From DATBLQ01 sp036555325 (lineage in GTDB: Bacteria > Pseudomonadota > Alphaproteobacteria > Rhizobiales > Aestuariivirgaceae): a stretch of 17,103 nt of DNA. Positions 1-8,352 of this stretch are shown here, piece after piece; position 1 is the first letter of the stretch; every line of letters starts with the position of its first letter. The notes beneath the pieces are model-generated. The model did no database searches and was not told the DNA's origin. It saw only the letters and a list, made by a program, of their open reading frames with translations. The translations under genes were made by a program, and so were the position numbers. The stretch spans positions 1 through 17,103 of the forward strand of contig DATBLQ010000036.1 in the NCBI GenBank assembly GCA_036555325.1, written 5' to 3'.

Positions 1-840
1 TCAGTGGTCGACGCGCGACCAGATGCGCTCCTTGCATATGTAGACCAGCACGGAGAGCACGATCAGATAGATGAATACCTGCAGGCCTATGCGCTTTCTC
101 TCTTCCATCTTTGGTTCGGCTGCCCAGGCGAGAAAGGCGGAGACATCGCGCGACATGGCCTGGACGGTGTTGTCGGCACCGTCGTCGAAGGTCACCTGGC
201 TGTCCGACAGCGGCGGGGGCATACCAATCCAATGACCGGCGGCGAAATAGGGATTGTAGAAGCGGCCCTCGGGCTTCTCAGCGGCGAGCTCGGACGGCTC
301 GGGCTCGTAACCCGTCAGGATGGAATAGACATATTCAGGACCACCGCTGCCGCCGAACAATTGCTTGAAGGTGTTGTATCCGGCACGGGCCTTGGTGATC
401 AGCGACAGATCGGTAGGAAGAGCACCACCGTTGGCCGCACGAGCCGCCTGCTCATTGGCGAAAGGCGAGGGGAACCTGTCAGAGGGCAGGGCAGGACGGG
501 TGAACATTTCTCCCGAAGCATCCGGGCCATCCTGGACCTGAAAGGTAGCGGCCAGCGACTTCACCTGTTCTTCACTGAATTCAGGTCCCCCGGGTTCGGC
601 GAGATTGCGGAAATACATGAGACGCATCGCATGACAATTCGCGCAGACTTCCTTGTAGACCTTGTAGCCGCGCTGCAGCTGACCGCGGCTGAATTTTCCC
701 AGCGGGCCCTCGAAGGAATAGGAGATGTCCTTTGCAGTCCTCGGGCCTTCGGCGGCAGGCGCCTGAGCGCTGAAGCCCGAGGCGAGGAGCGCAACAGCAA
801 AGGCTAAGATGTATTTTCCATTCATGATGGTTGCGCTCAC
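1..840 (-). CDS. petC: Cytochrome c1 of the bc1 complex
   Basis: Membrane-anchored c-type haem subunit that passes electrons from the Rieske centre to soluble cytochrome c on the periplasmic side. Seen: an N-terminal signal peptide, the haem-binding motif CANCH at residues 66-70, the Met ligand in GMPPPL (Met207), and one C-terminal membrane anchor around residues 250-270 followed by a basic tail. The length of 279 aa is normal for the family. The start is ambiguous. GTG at 840 overlaps the petB stop in a GTGA, which suggests translational coupling. ATG at 825 gives an equally good signal peptide. Neither has a clear Shine-Dalgarno. It is the last gene of petABC and ends at the window edge with a complete stop. 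It is not fused to cytochrome b, unlike the fbcH arrangement of Bradyrhizobium. Confidence 0.95.
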   Translation of the reverse strand: MSATIMNGKYILAFAVALLASGFSAQAPAAEGPRTAKDISYSFEGPLGKFSRGQLQRGYKVYKEVCANCHAMRLMYFRNLAEPGGPEFSEEQVKSLAATFQVQDGPDASGEMFTRPALPSDRFPSPFANEQAARAANGGALPTDLSLITKARAGYNTFKQLFGGSGGPEYVYSILTGYEPEPSELAAEKPEGRFYNPYFAAGHWIGMPPPLSDSQVTFDDGADNTVQAMSRDVSAFLAWAAEPKMEERKRIGLQVFIYLIVLSVLVYICKERIWSRVDH

Positions 841-2090
841 TCGGCCGGCTGTGCCTCAAGTTGGGGGGACTTTTTCGCCAGAACGGCCTCGGAGATCGAA
901 GACGGCAAAGGTCTCGGTTTCTCCAGAAGCCCGATGAGCGGAAGAATGACGAGGAAGTGTAGAAAATAATAGGCAGTGAGTATGCGCGCGGCGATGACAT
1001 AACCACCCTCCGGCGGCTGCGATCCCAAATAGCCGAGGCCGAGACAGACCAGCACGAACAGCCAGAAAAACTGCTTGAAGATCGGGCGATAGGTACCGGA
1101 CCGCACGCGCGAGGTATCGAGCCAGGGCAGAGCAAAGAGCAGGAAGATCGAACTGAACATGGCGATGACGCCCAGGAGCTTGTGGGGAATGCCGCGCAGA
1201 ATTGCGTAAAAGGGCAGATAGTACCATTCGGGAACGATATGGGCCGGCGTCGACAGCGGGTTGGCAGGCTCGTAATTGATGGCGTGACCCAGATAGTTGG
1301 GCGCGTAAAAAACGAAAAAGGAAAAGAACAGCAGGAACACGAGGATCGCGAAACCGTCCTTGAAGGTATAATAGGGATGGAAGGGCACGGTGTCCTGGTT
1401 CGATCGCACACTGATGCCGAGCGGATTGCTGTTGCCTGGCACGTGCAGGGCCCAAATGTGCAGACCTACAAGTCCGACGAGCACGAAGGGCAAGAGGTAG
1501 TGGAGAGAGAAGAAGCGGGCGAGGGTTGGATTGTCGACTGTGAAACCGCCCCATAGCCAGGTCACCAACGGTTCGCCGATAAATGGAAACGCACTGAACA
1601 GATTGGTGATGACCTTCGCTCCCCAGAAGCTCATCTGGCCCCAGGGCAGAACATAGCCCATGAAGCCCGTGGCCATCATGACGAGATAAATGAGAACTCC
1701 GATCATCCACAGCACTTCTCGCGGCGCCTTGTAGGAGCCAAAGTACATGCCGCGCAGGATGTGGATATAAACGGCGATGAAGAACATGGACGCGCCGTTC
1801 GAGTGAACATAGCGGAGAAGCCATCCGTAGTTCACGTCGCGCATGATGTGCTCGACAGAATCGAACGCCATGCTCGTGTGGGGCGTGTAGTGCATGACCA
1901 GGGTGACGCCCGAGATAATCTGGACCACCAGCATCGTGGTAAGGATGCCGCCAAAGGTCCACCAGTAGTTCAGATTTTTGGGCGTAGGATAATCAAGGAG
2001 ATGTGTACGGACGAAGCCATTGAGCGGCAGCCGCTCTTCGAACCAGCGTCCGAGAGCGCTCTTGGGCTGATAGGTTGAGGGTGCGCTCAT
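837..2090 (-). CDS. petB: Cytochrome b of the bc1 complex
   Basis: Integral membrane subunit that oxidises ubiquinol at the Qo site and reduces quinone at the Qi site through two b haems. The four axial histidines sit at His96, His110, His197 and His211 with the expected 13-residue spacing in each pair. The PEWY quinol-site motif is at residues 287-290. Several long hydrophobic helices run through the protein, with extra C-terminal helices as in full-length alphaproteobacterial cytochrome b. I chose ATG at 2090 (MSAPSTYQ, 417 aa). The frame stays open further upstream, but only by running back into petA. The start lies 8 nt after the petA stop and the stop overlaps petC, so the three genes are almost certainly one transcript. 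Confidence 0.97.
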   Translation of the reverse strand: MSAPSTYQPKSALGRWFEERLPLNGFVRTHLLDYPTPKNLNYWWTFGGILTTMLVVQIISGVTLVMHYTPHTSMAFDSVEHIMRDVNYGWLLRYVHSNGASMFFIAVYIHILRGMYFGSYKAPREVLWMIGVLIYLVMMATGFMGYVLPWGQMSFWGAKVITNLFSAFPFIGEPLVTWLWGGFTVDNPTLARFFSLHYLLPFVLVGLVGLHIWALHVPGNSNPLGISVRSNQDTVPFHPYYTFKDGFAILVFLLFFSFFVFYAPNYLGHAINYEPANPLSTPAHIVPEWYYLPFYAILRGIPHKLLGVIAMFSSIFLLFALPWLDTSRVRSGTYRPIFKQFFWLFVLVCLGLGYLGSQPPEGGYVIAARILTAYYFLHFLVILPLIGLLEKPRPLPSSISEAVLAKKSPQLEAQPAE

Positions 2091-2098
2091 CGTTTTGC

Positions 2099-2662
2099 CT
2101 AGCCAACCCTGATGAGGGTGTCTGAAACGAGTTCGAACTTCGGAATCGGCAGATTCTCCGGCGCAGGACCCTTCCGGATGCGACCCGCAGTGTCGTAGTG
2201 GGAGCCGTGACAGGGGCAGAACCAACCATCATAGTCACCGGCGTCGCCCAAGGGCACGCACCCCAGATGTGTGCATACACCCATCATCAGAATGTACTGG
2301 GGTTTGTCCTTGGCCGCACGGTTCTCATCCGTGGCTGGCGCACTTTCGGGCAGATTGGCATTGCGGGCGTAGGGATCAGGCAGGTCCTCGACCGGCACCG
2401 ACCTCGCCTCCTCGATTTCCTTCGGCGTTCTATGCCTGACAAAGACCGGATTTCCCCGCCACTTCACGGTAATACCCTGGCCCTCCGCAATGGGGGAGAT
2501 GTCAACTTCGACTGTGGAGAGGGCGAGGACCGACGCATCTGGATTCATCTGGGCAACGAACGGCCAGATGGCACCGGCGGCGCCAATGGCCGTCATCGCG
2601 CCGGTAGCGATGAAGATGAAGTCGCGCCGGCTGGCTTCTACGGTGTCGGTGGTAGACGACAT
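2099..2662 (-). CDS. petA: Rieske iron-sulfur protein of the bc1 complex
   Basis: High-potential 2Fe-2S subunit that takes an electron from ubiquinol at the Qo site and swings to cytochrome c1. Seen: SRRDF at residues 11-15 followed by a hydrophobic segment, the Tat-dependent signal anchor normal for Rieske proteins. The two cluster boxes are CTHLGC (130-135) and CPCHGS (149-154), which hold the two Cys and two His ligands plus the disulfide cysteines. The ATG at 2662 (187 aa) fits family length. A GTG at 2713 in the same frame would add 17 unrelated residues and is less likely. It is the first gene of petABC. Any promoter should lie in the 247 bp between it and the divergent trmL, where I could not identify convincing -35/-10 boxes. 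Confidence 0.96.
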   Translation of the reverse strand: MSSTTDTVEASRRDFIFIATGAMTAIGAAGAIWPFVAQMNPDASVLALSTVEVDISPIAEGQGITVKWRGNPVFVRHRTPKEIEEARSVPVEDLPDPYARNANLPESAPATDENRAAKDKPQYILMMGVCTHLGCVPLGDAGDYDGWFCPCHGSHYDTAGRIRKGPAPENLPIPKFELVSDTLIRVG

Positions 2663-2909
2663 GCGGTGAGCAATCCTGTTGCGAATCCAGGGGGTTTTTC
2701 CCCGCGGATCCACTCGCGTTTTGGCATCGGGGAATGGGAAAGTCTAGCCATCAAGTGTCGCAGGATTGTCGAGCGGGCGCTGCTCCCAACCCGTGCTTCC
2801 CAGGCGAAAGCGCGGGGTTTTACCGCGCTTGGCATAGAAGAGATGTTTGCCCCGGCGCTTAACGCTCACTATCGTTCGGATTGTCTCTCCACTTCGGAGG
2901 GAAAGCCCC
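2663..2909. promoter_or_regulatory. Divergent intergenic region, petABC / trmL
   Basis: This 247-bp region between divergent start codons should hold promoters for petABC (minus) and trmL-hemF (plus). A good Shine-Dalgarno, GGAGGG at 2896-2901, serves trmL. A perfect 8-bp inverted repeat, AAGCGCGG at 2808-2815 and CCGCGCTT at 2823-2830, surrounds a 7-nt loop. It is not followed by a T-run on either strand, so it does not look like a terminator. A second small hairpin with GGGG and CCCC arms and a T-rich loop lies near 2690-2702. No convincing sigma-70 hexamers were found by eye. Confidence 0.5.
2808..2830. repeat. Inverted repeat in petABC/trmL intergenic region
   Basis: Perfect 8-bp arms, AAGCGCGG and CCGCGCTT, with a 7-nt loop (GGTTTTA). 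It lies about 145 bp upstream of petA and 80 bp upstream of trmL. It could be a regulator site or an RNA hairpin in the petABC leader. The sequence alone does not decide. Confidence 0.55.
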
Positions 2910-3368
2910 ATGACCGAAATCGCTCTCTATCAACCCGACATCGCACCAAACGTCGGCACGATTCTGAGGCTTGGCGCGTGTCTCGGGATTGCGGTTCACA
3001 TCATCGAACCGGCAGGTTTCGCGTTCGACGATCGAAGCCTGCGCCGCGCTGGTCTCGACTATCTGGATCATGTCAGGATTCTGCGCCACGTCTCCTACGA
3101 GGCATTTTGTTCAACAATGGCCGGACGACGGCAGGTGCTGCTCACGACGCAAGCGACACTCGCCTATACGAGTTTCGCTTTCCGTACGGGCGATATCATT
3201 CTGCTTGGCCGGGAGTCGAGTGGCGTTCCCGAGACGGTTCATGAGCGCGTCGATGAAAGTATCACGATACCGATGCGATCGGGCATGCGGTCGCTCAATG
3301 TCGCAATTGCGTGCGCAATGGTTTTAGGGGAGGCTCTGCGACAGACACGGGAGCTTGAGCTTAAATGA
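2910..3368 (+). CDS. trmL: tRNA (cytidine/uridine-34 2'-O)-methyltransferase
   Basis: Predicted SPOUT-fold enzyme that uses S-adenosylmethionine to methylate the ribose of the wobble base in certain tRNA-Leu species. Seen: the N-terminal strand with PNVG and Arg20, the glycine-rich LLGRESSGVP at residues 98-107, and IPM followed by RSLN at 120-130. The last two form the knotted SAM-binding site. The 152-aa length is right for this minimal SPOUT family. ATG at 2910 is preferred because GGAGGG lies 8 nt upstream. The same frame is open further upstream but has no family similarity there. The stop overlaps the hemF start in an ATGA, so the two genes are probably translationally coupled. Confidence 0.92.
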   Translation: MTEIALYQPDIAPNVGTILRLGACLGIAVHIIEPAGFAFDDRSLRRAGLDYLDHVRILRHVSYEAFCSTMAGRRQVLLTTQATLAYTSFAFRTGDIILLGRESSGVPETVHERVDESITIPMRSGMRSLNVAIACAMVLGEALRQTRELELK

Positions 3369-4237
3369 CCACAGTGCTCGATCAACAGAAGGGGCAGGCC
3401 AAGGCGTGGTTCGAAACCTTGCGCGATCAGTTGTGCGGGAGCTGCGAGGCGTTGGAGAATGAGCTTGAGGGCGCTGCGGGTGAGGCCGGCAGGTTCAAAC
3501 CCAGCGAGTGGCGGCGAAGCGATACGGCAGAGGAAGCCGGTGGCGGAACGATGTCGATGATGAGGGGTCGGGTATTCGAAAAGATCGGAGTTCACACATC
3601 AACGGTGCAGGGACAATTCAGCCAAGAATTCCGCCACCAGATACCCGGCGCCGAAGAAGATCCCCGTTTCTGGGCTTCGGGCATTTCACTCATAGCGCAT
3701 CCATGGAATCCGCATGTGCCGGCCGCTCACATGAATACGCGTTTGATCGTGACGTCGAAATGGTGGTTTGGCGGAGGGGCCGATCTGACGCCGGTTTTGG
3801 CACGACGTCGGACGCAAGAGGATCCGGACAGCCGAGACTTTCACGCTGCCATGCGGCGGGCGTGCCAAGAGAGCAGGGGAGCAGACTACAACAAGTTTAG
3901 AAAATGGTGCGATGAATATTTCTACTTGCCGCATCGGCAGGAGCTGCGCGGCATAGGCGGCATATTCTACGACTATCACAATACTGGCGAGTGGACGGCA
4001 GACTTCGATTTTACGCGCAATGTGGGCCGCGCCTTTCTTGAGATTTATCCGCGACTCGTCCGGCGCAACATGCAAATGGCCTGGAGCATGCAGGAGCGCG
4101 AGGAACAATTGGTGCGCCGCGGCCGGTATGTGGAATTCAACCTTCTTTATGATCGCGGCACCCTTTTCGGACTAAAAACCGGCGGCAACATCGAGGCAAT
4201 CCTCTCCTCCCTGCCGCCGGAGGTGAAGTGGCCGTAG
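3365..4237 (+). CDS. hemF: Oxygen-dependent coproporphyrinogen III oxidase
   Basis: Cytoplasmic enzyme that uses O2 to decarboxylate two propionates of coproporphyrinogen III to vinyl groups, giving protoporphyrinogen IX for haem. Family signatures are in order: GGGTMSMMRGRVFEK at residues 59-73, HPWNPHVPAAHMNTR at 112-126, WFGGGADLTP at 134-143, and the near-C-terminal GRYVEFNLLYDRGT at about 253-266 followed by TGGN and SLPP. The 290-aa length is typical. The start ATG lies within the trmL stop (ATGA overlap). The gene is close to the bc1 genes that need haem, which makes metabolic sense, although it is divergently transcribed. No frameshift or missing signature is visible. Confidence 0.97.
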   Translation: MTTVLDQQKGQAKAWFETLRDQLCGSCEALENELEGAAGEAGRFKPSEWRRSDTAEEAGGGTMSMMRGRVFEKIGVHTSTVQGQFSQEFRHQIPGAEEDPRFWASGISLIAHPWNPHVPAAHMNTRLIVTSKWWFGGGADLTPVLARRRTQEDPDSRDFHAAMRRACQESRGADYNKFRKWCDEYFYLPHRQELRGIGGIFYDYHNTGEWTADFDFTRNVGRAFLEIYPRLVRRNMQMAWSMQEREEQLVRRGRYVEFNLLYDRGTLFGLKTGGNIEAILSSLPPEVKWP

Positions 4238-4304
4238 CAAAGCAGGTCAGCTCTGCGGTGGGGCGCCTAGACACTCAGCGGCGGGGCAGGTACAGCCTCG
4301 GCCC

Positions 4305-5474
4305 ATGTCGCGGGTTGCTGCACAGCCATTTCGCTCCCGGCGAGGAAATCTCGTTGCCGCCATAGCAACAATTGCGGTGTGCGACATCGCTTTTGGCCTC
4401 ACATTTCCATTACTGTCGCTGCTGCTCGAGCAGCGCGGTGTGCCGGCATGGATAATCGGGCTCAATTCGGCGATGTCGCCGCTCGGCATCATCATTGCCG
4501 GCCCGTTCATTCCCGCCGCGGTGCGAATTGTGGGAGCGCGTCGGCTTGGTCATCTCACGATCTTCGGAATGGCGGGACTGCTGATATCATTCTACCTGTT
4601 TCCCAGCCTTCCTGCTTGGTTCGCGTTGCGCTTCGCCTTCGGCGTCATTGCCGGCACGCTTTATACGTTGAGCGAAGCGTGGATCGTGCATTTCGCCGAA
4701 GGACCGAAAAGGGGCCGCATAACGGGACTTTACACCAGCGTGGTATCGATCACCTTCGCGGCAGGACCGCTGATCATTCCTTATTTTGACGTGCGAAGCA
4801 TTACCCCATGGCTGATCGGCACCGCCATGGTGCTCATTGCAGCCTTTCCGCTGATGTTCGTAAGGCTCCAGGAAGGCGAATTCCAGCCGGAGGCCTCGCA
4901 CAGCGTGGCAAGGTTCGTGCGGCGTGCCCCGCTGTTGTTGTTCGCGGTGCTGACGATGACGGTGTTCGACGCGGTCATGCTGGCGTTCTTCATCATCTAT
5001 GGACTGCGCAACGGTCTTGAACTGAATACTGCAAGCTGGACACTCGGCGTGTCGATTGCAGGCAATGCGGTGCTGCAATACCCGATCGGCATCCTCGCCG
5101 ATCGCTGGCGCCGAACGACTATCATGTGGCTTGCAGGCGCCACAACCATGCTCATGGCGGGGATGTTGCCCCTTGCAGTTCACAGCTTTCTGATCTGGCC
5201 CGTGGCCTTCATCATGGGAACCGCGGCCTATGCCATCTACACGGCCGCGCTGGCAATTCTGGGCGATGAATTCAAGGGGGCGGAACTGATTGCCGGTGCG
5301 GCGGCGTTTGCCGCGATCTGGGGCGTGGGCGGGATCACTGGGCCGCCGATCGTGGGGGCTGCGGTCGACGCTTTCGGCATTCATGCTTTGCCGGCGTTCC
5401 TGGTGGCGCTCTATGCGGCGCTCCTGATTTTGCTGTTCGCCTCGGGCGGCCGGCTGGTGAGGAGGGCGAGGTGA
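4305..5474 (+). CDS. MFS transporter, first of a tandem pair
   Basis: Major facilitator superfamily inner-membrane transporter of 389 aa with about twelve hydrophobic helices. The substrate is not predictable. Recognisable pieces are GLNSAMSPLG near helix 2, TLSEAWIVHFAEG in helix 4 to the following loop, GILADRWRR in the second half (the MFS helix 8-9 basic loop) and GDEFKGAEL before helix 11. The general form resembles the YcaD-like group of MFS proteins. ATG at 4305 is the first good start; GGGGCAGG at 4283-4290 is a distant and imperfect ribosome site. It begins 67 bp after hemF. It ends in a GTGA overlap with a paralogue that is roughly 40% identical by eye, so a local duplication is likely. 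Confidence 0.9.
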   Translation: MSRVAAQPFRSRRGNLVAAIATIAVCDIAFGLTFPLLSLLLEQRGVPAWIIGLNSAMSPLGIIIAGPFIPAAVRIVGARRLGHLTIFGMAGLLISFYLFPSLPAWFALRFAFGVIAGTLYTLSEAWIVHFAEGPKRGRITGLYTSVVSITFAAGPLIIPYFDVRSITPWLIGTAMVLIAAFPLMFVRLQEGEFQPEASHSVARFVRRAPLLLFAVLTMTVFDAVMLAFFIIYGLRNGLELNTASWTLGVSIAGNAVLQYPIGILADRWRRTTIMWLAGATTMLMAGMLPLAVHSFLIWPVAFIMGTAAYAIYTAALAILGDEFKGAELIAGAAAFAAIWGVGGITGPPIVGAAVDAFGIHALPAFLVALYAALLILLFASGGRLVRRAR

Positions 5475-6628
5475 AAGCAACAACCATGCACTGGCGAAAT
5501 CTCATCGCTGCCTGTGCGACGGTGGCGGTCTTCAGCTTCTCACTCGGCGAAATGTTTCCTCTCCTGGCATTGAAGATGGAAAAATGGGGTGTTAGCGCGA
5601 GCATCATCGGGCTCAATTCGGCCATGGCACCGGTGGGGATACTGTTGGCGGGATTCATCATTCCGAAGCTTGCGCACAAGTTCGGCTCGCGGCGCGTTAC
5701 CCTGGTCATGGCAATTCTTGCGTCGGCAGTGATCCTATCCTATCCGGCAATTCCCGATGTCCATGCCTGGTTCGTGCTGCGTCTGGCTCAGGGAATGTTC
5801 GTTGCTACACTCTTTGCGCTGAGTGAAGCGTGGGTGGTGCGCTTCGCAGAGGGCAAATACCGGGCGCGAGTCGTTGGAATCTATGCCACGGTCATCTCGG
5901 CGAGCTTCGGGCTCGGACCGTTGGTAATCAAGTATCTCGGCATCGAAGGTTTCGCACCGTTCATCGCCGGCGCCGTCGTGATGGCGCTCGCCACGCTTCC
6001 AATTTCCATGGTGGATGAAAATGCTGCCCGGGATACGGACGAGCAGGAGGAGCATGTCTCCATCATAGATTTCGCGCCAAAGGCACCCATGCTGCTCATG
6101 GCAATTTGCATCCATGCTATCTTCGATGGAGCGATGCTGTCATTCCTCTCGGTGTACGGCGTGCGATACGGGTATAGCGTCGAAACAGCGGCGCTCCTCA
6201 TTACCGCCCTCGCGCTCGGCAACGTGTTCTTTCAGATTCCCATCGGCCTCATCGCCGATCGCACGTCGAAAGAGGGAACAATCAAGGTCTGTTTTGGGCT
6301 GGCGATTCTATCGATGCTTCTATTGCCGTTGGTGATCGGCGGGCCGTTCGTGTGGCCGCTTTTGCTGCTGGTCGGAGCGGCGGGCTTTGGAATCTATACC
6401 GTCGGGCTTGCCCTTCTCGGCGATCAGTTCAAAGGAACGGATCTCGTCGGCGGCACCGCTGCCTTTGCTACCGTCTGGGGTCTCGGTGCGCTCATCGGTG
6501 CAGTGGTGTGCGGCTGGGCAATGGACGGGTTCGGCCCCGATGCACTGCCATATTCGCTTGCGATTATCTTTGTGGTCTATCTTGGTCTCAATGCGCGCCG
6601 GCGGCTCGTTGCCCAGCAGCGCACATGA
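5471..6628 (+). CDS. MFS transporter, second of a tandem pair
   Basis: MFS inner-membrane transporter of 385 aa, paralogous to the preceding gene along its whole length. Matching landmarks are GLNSAMAPVG, ALSEAWVVRFAEG, GLIADRTSK and GDQFKGTDLVGG. About twelve membrane helices are expected, with a charged central loop (residues about 185-200, DENAARDTDEQEE) that is more acidic than in its neighbour. The substrate is unknown. I chose GTG at 5471 because it overlaps the preceding stop as GTGA and has GGAGGG within 10 nt upstream. ATG at 5486 is a weaker alternative. The stop overlaps the next transporter gene as ATGA, giving a three-gene transporter run. Confidence 0.9.
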   Translation: MKATTMHWRNLIAACATVAVFSFSLGEMFPLLALKMEKWGVSASIIGLNSAMAPVGILLAGFIIPKLAHKFGSRRVTLVMAILASAVILSYPAIPDVHAWFVLRLAQGMFVATLFALSEAWVVRFAEGKYRARVVGIYATVISASFGLGPLVIKYLGIEGFAPFIAGAVVMALATLPISMVDENAARDTDEQEEHVSIIDFAPKAPMLLMAICIHAIFDGAMLSFLSVYGVRYGYSVETAALLITALALGNVFFQIPIGLIADRTSKEGTIKVCFGLAILSMLLLPLVIGGPFVWPLLLLVGAAGFGIYTVGLALLGDQFKGTDLVGGTAAFATVWGLGALIGAVVCGWAMDGFGPDALPYSLAIIFVVYLGLNARRRLVAQQRT

Positions 6629-7590
6629 CAAATGCGAAGTCAGAGGCGAGAACTCAACACGATGCCGGAAGGCTGCACATGCCGAGCGCGGAGGGCGGCA
6701 TGGCGAGGCGAAGGCGATCCGGCGTCGGATATATTCTGGTGCTTCTCGGGGCCTGTTGTTGGAGCCTCGGCGGGTTATTCGTTCGCAGCACGAGCAATAT
6801 CGATGCCTGGCAGATCATTTTTTACCGGTCATGGGTGGCACTCGCCGCTATCGGTGGCTTCATGGCACTCCGCTACCGCTCGCGGCTGCCGCGCATCTTT
6901 CGCGATGCCGGTGTCAATGGCGCCGCCGCCGGGATAGCGCTGGGGGCAGCCGGCCTCACCTTTGTCATGTCGTTGTTCTACACGACAGTGGCGCAGGCGA
7001 TCTTCATGGTCGGGATTTCACCTTTCACCGCGGCGGTGCTCGGCTGGTGGATCCTGGGCGAGCGGGTCAGAAACGCAACCTGGATGGCGATGGTGGTCGC
7101 GCTTTTCGGGCTCGGTGTGATGCTCGGGGGTGCGGAGGGCGGCGGGTTCAACGGCAACGTACTGGCACTCTATTCCGCTTTCGCCTTTTCCTGCTACAGC
7201 GTGCTCTTGCGTTGGGGGCAGAAAACCGACATGACGGCAAGCATCGTCTGGAACGCCGTCTTTCTCATTCTGTTCAGCGGCTTGATTCTGTTGCTGCCCA
7301 ATTCCCTGCGCGAGGGGGCCGGGTGGCAGAGTCTAGGGGTGGGGTGGCGGAACCTGCTGATCATCATCGGCATGGGCCTCATCCAGCTCGCGCTCGGTCT
7401 GGCTTTGTTCACGAAGGGCTCGAGAAGCGTACCGGCGGCAGAGCTCGCTCTTTTGGCGCTCGCCGAACCCATGGTGGCGCCGATCTGGGTGTGGCTTGCG
7501 TTCGGGGAGGTGCCGGCGGCGGCAACACTCATTGGCGGGGCAGTGATCATGTCGGCGCTGGTGTTCCAGATCATCGCCACTCGTCGATAA
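6625..7590 (+). CDS. EamA/DMT-family transporter
   Basis: Predicted drug/metabolite-type inner-membrane permease of 321 aa with about ten helices arranged as two EamA repeats. The first repeat starts around GACCWSLGGLFVR and ends with WWILGERV. The second ends with LAEPMVAPIWVWLAFGE, the usual EamA signature before the last helices. The substrate is unknown; family members export amino acids, nucleosides and other small metabolites. The ATG at 6625 overlaps the preceding MFS stop (ATGA), which supports coupled translation. It gives about 35 polar residues before helix 1, so ATG at 6679 or 6700 is also possible. The gene converges on the amidotransferase gene with only 19 bp between stops and no obvious terminator. 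Confidence 0.9.
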   Translation: MTNAKSEARTQHDAGRLHMPSAEGGMARRRRSGVGYILVLLGACCWSLGGLFVRSTSNIDAWQIIFYRSWVALAAIGGFMALRYRSRLPRIFRDAGVNGAAAGIALGAAGLTFVMSLFYTTVAQAIFMVGISPFTAAVLGWWILGERVRNATWMAMVVALFGLGVMLGGAEGGGFNGNVLALYSAFAFSCYSVLLRWGQKTDMTASIVWNAVFLILFSGLILLLPNSLREGAGWQSLGVGWRNLLIIIGMGLIQLALGLALFTKGSRSVPAAELALLALAEPMVAPIWVWLAFGEVPAAATLIGGAVIMSALVFQIIATRR

Positions 7591-7609
7591 CGTTCCGACT
7601 TGCTCAAGC

Positions 7610-8344
7610 CTAAGCCGGGATCCGCAGCGATGCCATGCGCATCAGGTTGTCGTAAAGCTTGCGGGCGAAGAGGTGGTAGGCAGGCATAATGGCTTCCGCA
7701 TCAACAACGAAATTGGCGTGGGCGCCTGGTCCCAACACTTTTTCCATGGCGGCGACATAGGAGGGAAGCGACGACCACGATGCTATGAACTCAGTTTTCC
7801 ATTCGGCGTGAAACTGAAGGCCAAGAGCACAGTCTCCCACCGTCATTGCCTGAACGGCGGTGGTGGCGGACGAAGCGAAAACGGTTGCATGGCGGGGCAG
7901 CGTCTTGATCTCGGCATGATGCCATTGAGTTACCTTGGCAGATGCGGGCAGGCCCGATGCGATGAGGTGGGCAGGCGTTCCCGCGTTGAGCGACACATCA
8001 AAGACTCCGACTTCTTCCACCGCGGCGAGTCCCACCTTTCCGCCAAGGGCCTCTGCAAGGAGCTGATGACCAAGACACACGCCCAAAAAAGGTTTGGCGC
8101 GCTTTTCAACCCATTCGCGAATTGCAGATTTTTCGTCGATCAGCCAGGGATGCTTCTGTTCCTCCCAAACATCCATCGGGCCGCCCAACACATACATGAA
8201 GTCATAGGATGTCAGAGGTGGAACCACTTCGCCGCGATGGATTGGGACGGCATCAATTGCGAATCCGTCGGCACGCAGGAAGTCGCCAAAGCGCCCTGGA
8301 CTATCACTGTCCATATGTTGCAGGAGCAGCGCCCGTCTCATCAT
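7610..8344 (-). CDS. Class-I glutamine amidotransferase domain protein
   Basis: Stand-alone triad-type glutaminase fold (about 244 aa), as in GMP-synthase-like or gamma-glutamyl hydrolase-like proteins. Seen: YVLGGPMDVW for the oxyanion region, the nucleophile Cys90 in FLGVCLGHQLL, and His179 with Glu181 in LQFHAEW, so the catalytic triad is intact. There is no synthetase domain, and the acceptor is unknown; it might hydrolyse a gamma-glutamyl compound or transfer ammonia to an unlinked partner. Tandem ATGs at 8344 and 8341 lie behind GGATAGG. An upstream in-frame extension is only the tail region of the RNase gene. It begins 8 nt after that gene's stop, so it is probably in the same operon. 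Confidence 0.87.
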   Translation of the reverse strand: MMRRALLLQHMDSDSPGRFGDFLRADGFAIDAVPIHRGEVVPPLTSYDFMYVLGGPMDVWEEQKHPWLIDEKSAIREWVEKRAKPFLGVCLGHQLLAEALGGKVGLAAVEEVGVFDVSLNAGTPAHLIASGLPASAKVTQWHHAEIKTLPRHATVFASSATTAVQAMTVGDCALGLQFHAEWKTEFIASWSSLPSYVAAMEKVLGPGAHANFVVDAEAIMPAYHLFARKLYDNLMRMASLRIPA

Positions 8345-8352
8345 CCTATCCG

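Noticed and set aside
1..2090. Fused cytochrome b/c1 (fbcH-like) gene
   Set aside because: petB has its own stop (837-839) and petC its own signal peptide.
2198..3244. 348-codon plus-strand frame across petA and the intergenic region
   Set aside because: Runs antisense through petA and then out of frame through trmL, both of which carry clear family motifs.
4587..5483. 298-codon open frame on the minus strand
   Set aside because: Antisense to the first MFS gene; translation is rich in Arg, His and Gln and resembles no protein family.
6387..7613. 408-codon plus-strand frame over the EamA gene
   Set aside because: Out of frame with the clearly hydrophobic EamA product; Arg-rich shadow translation.
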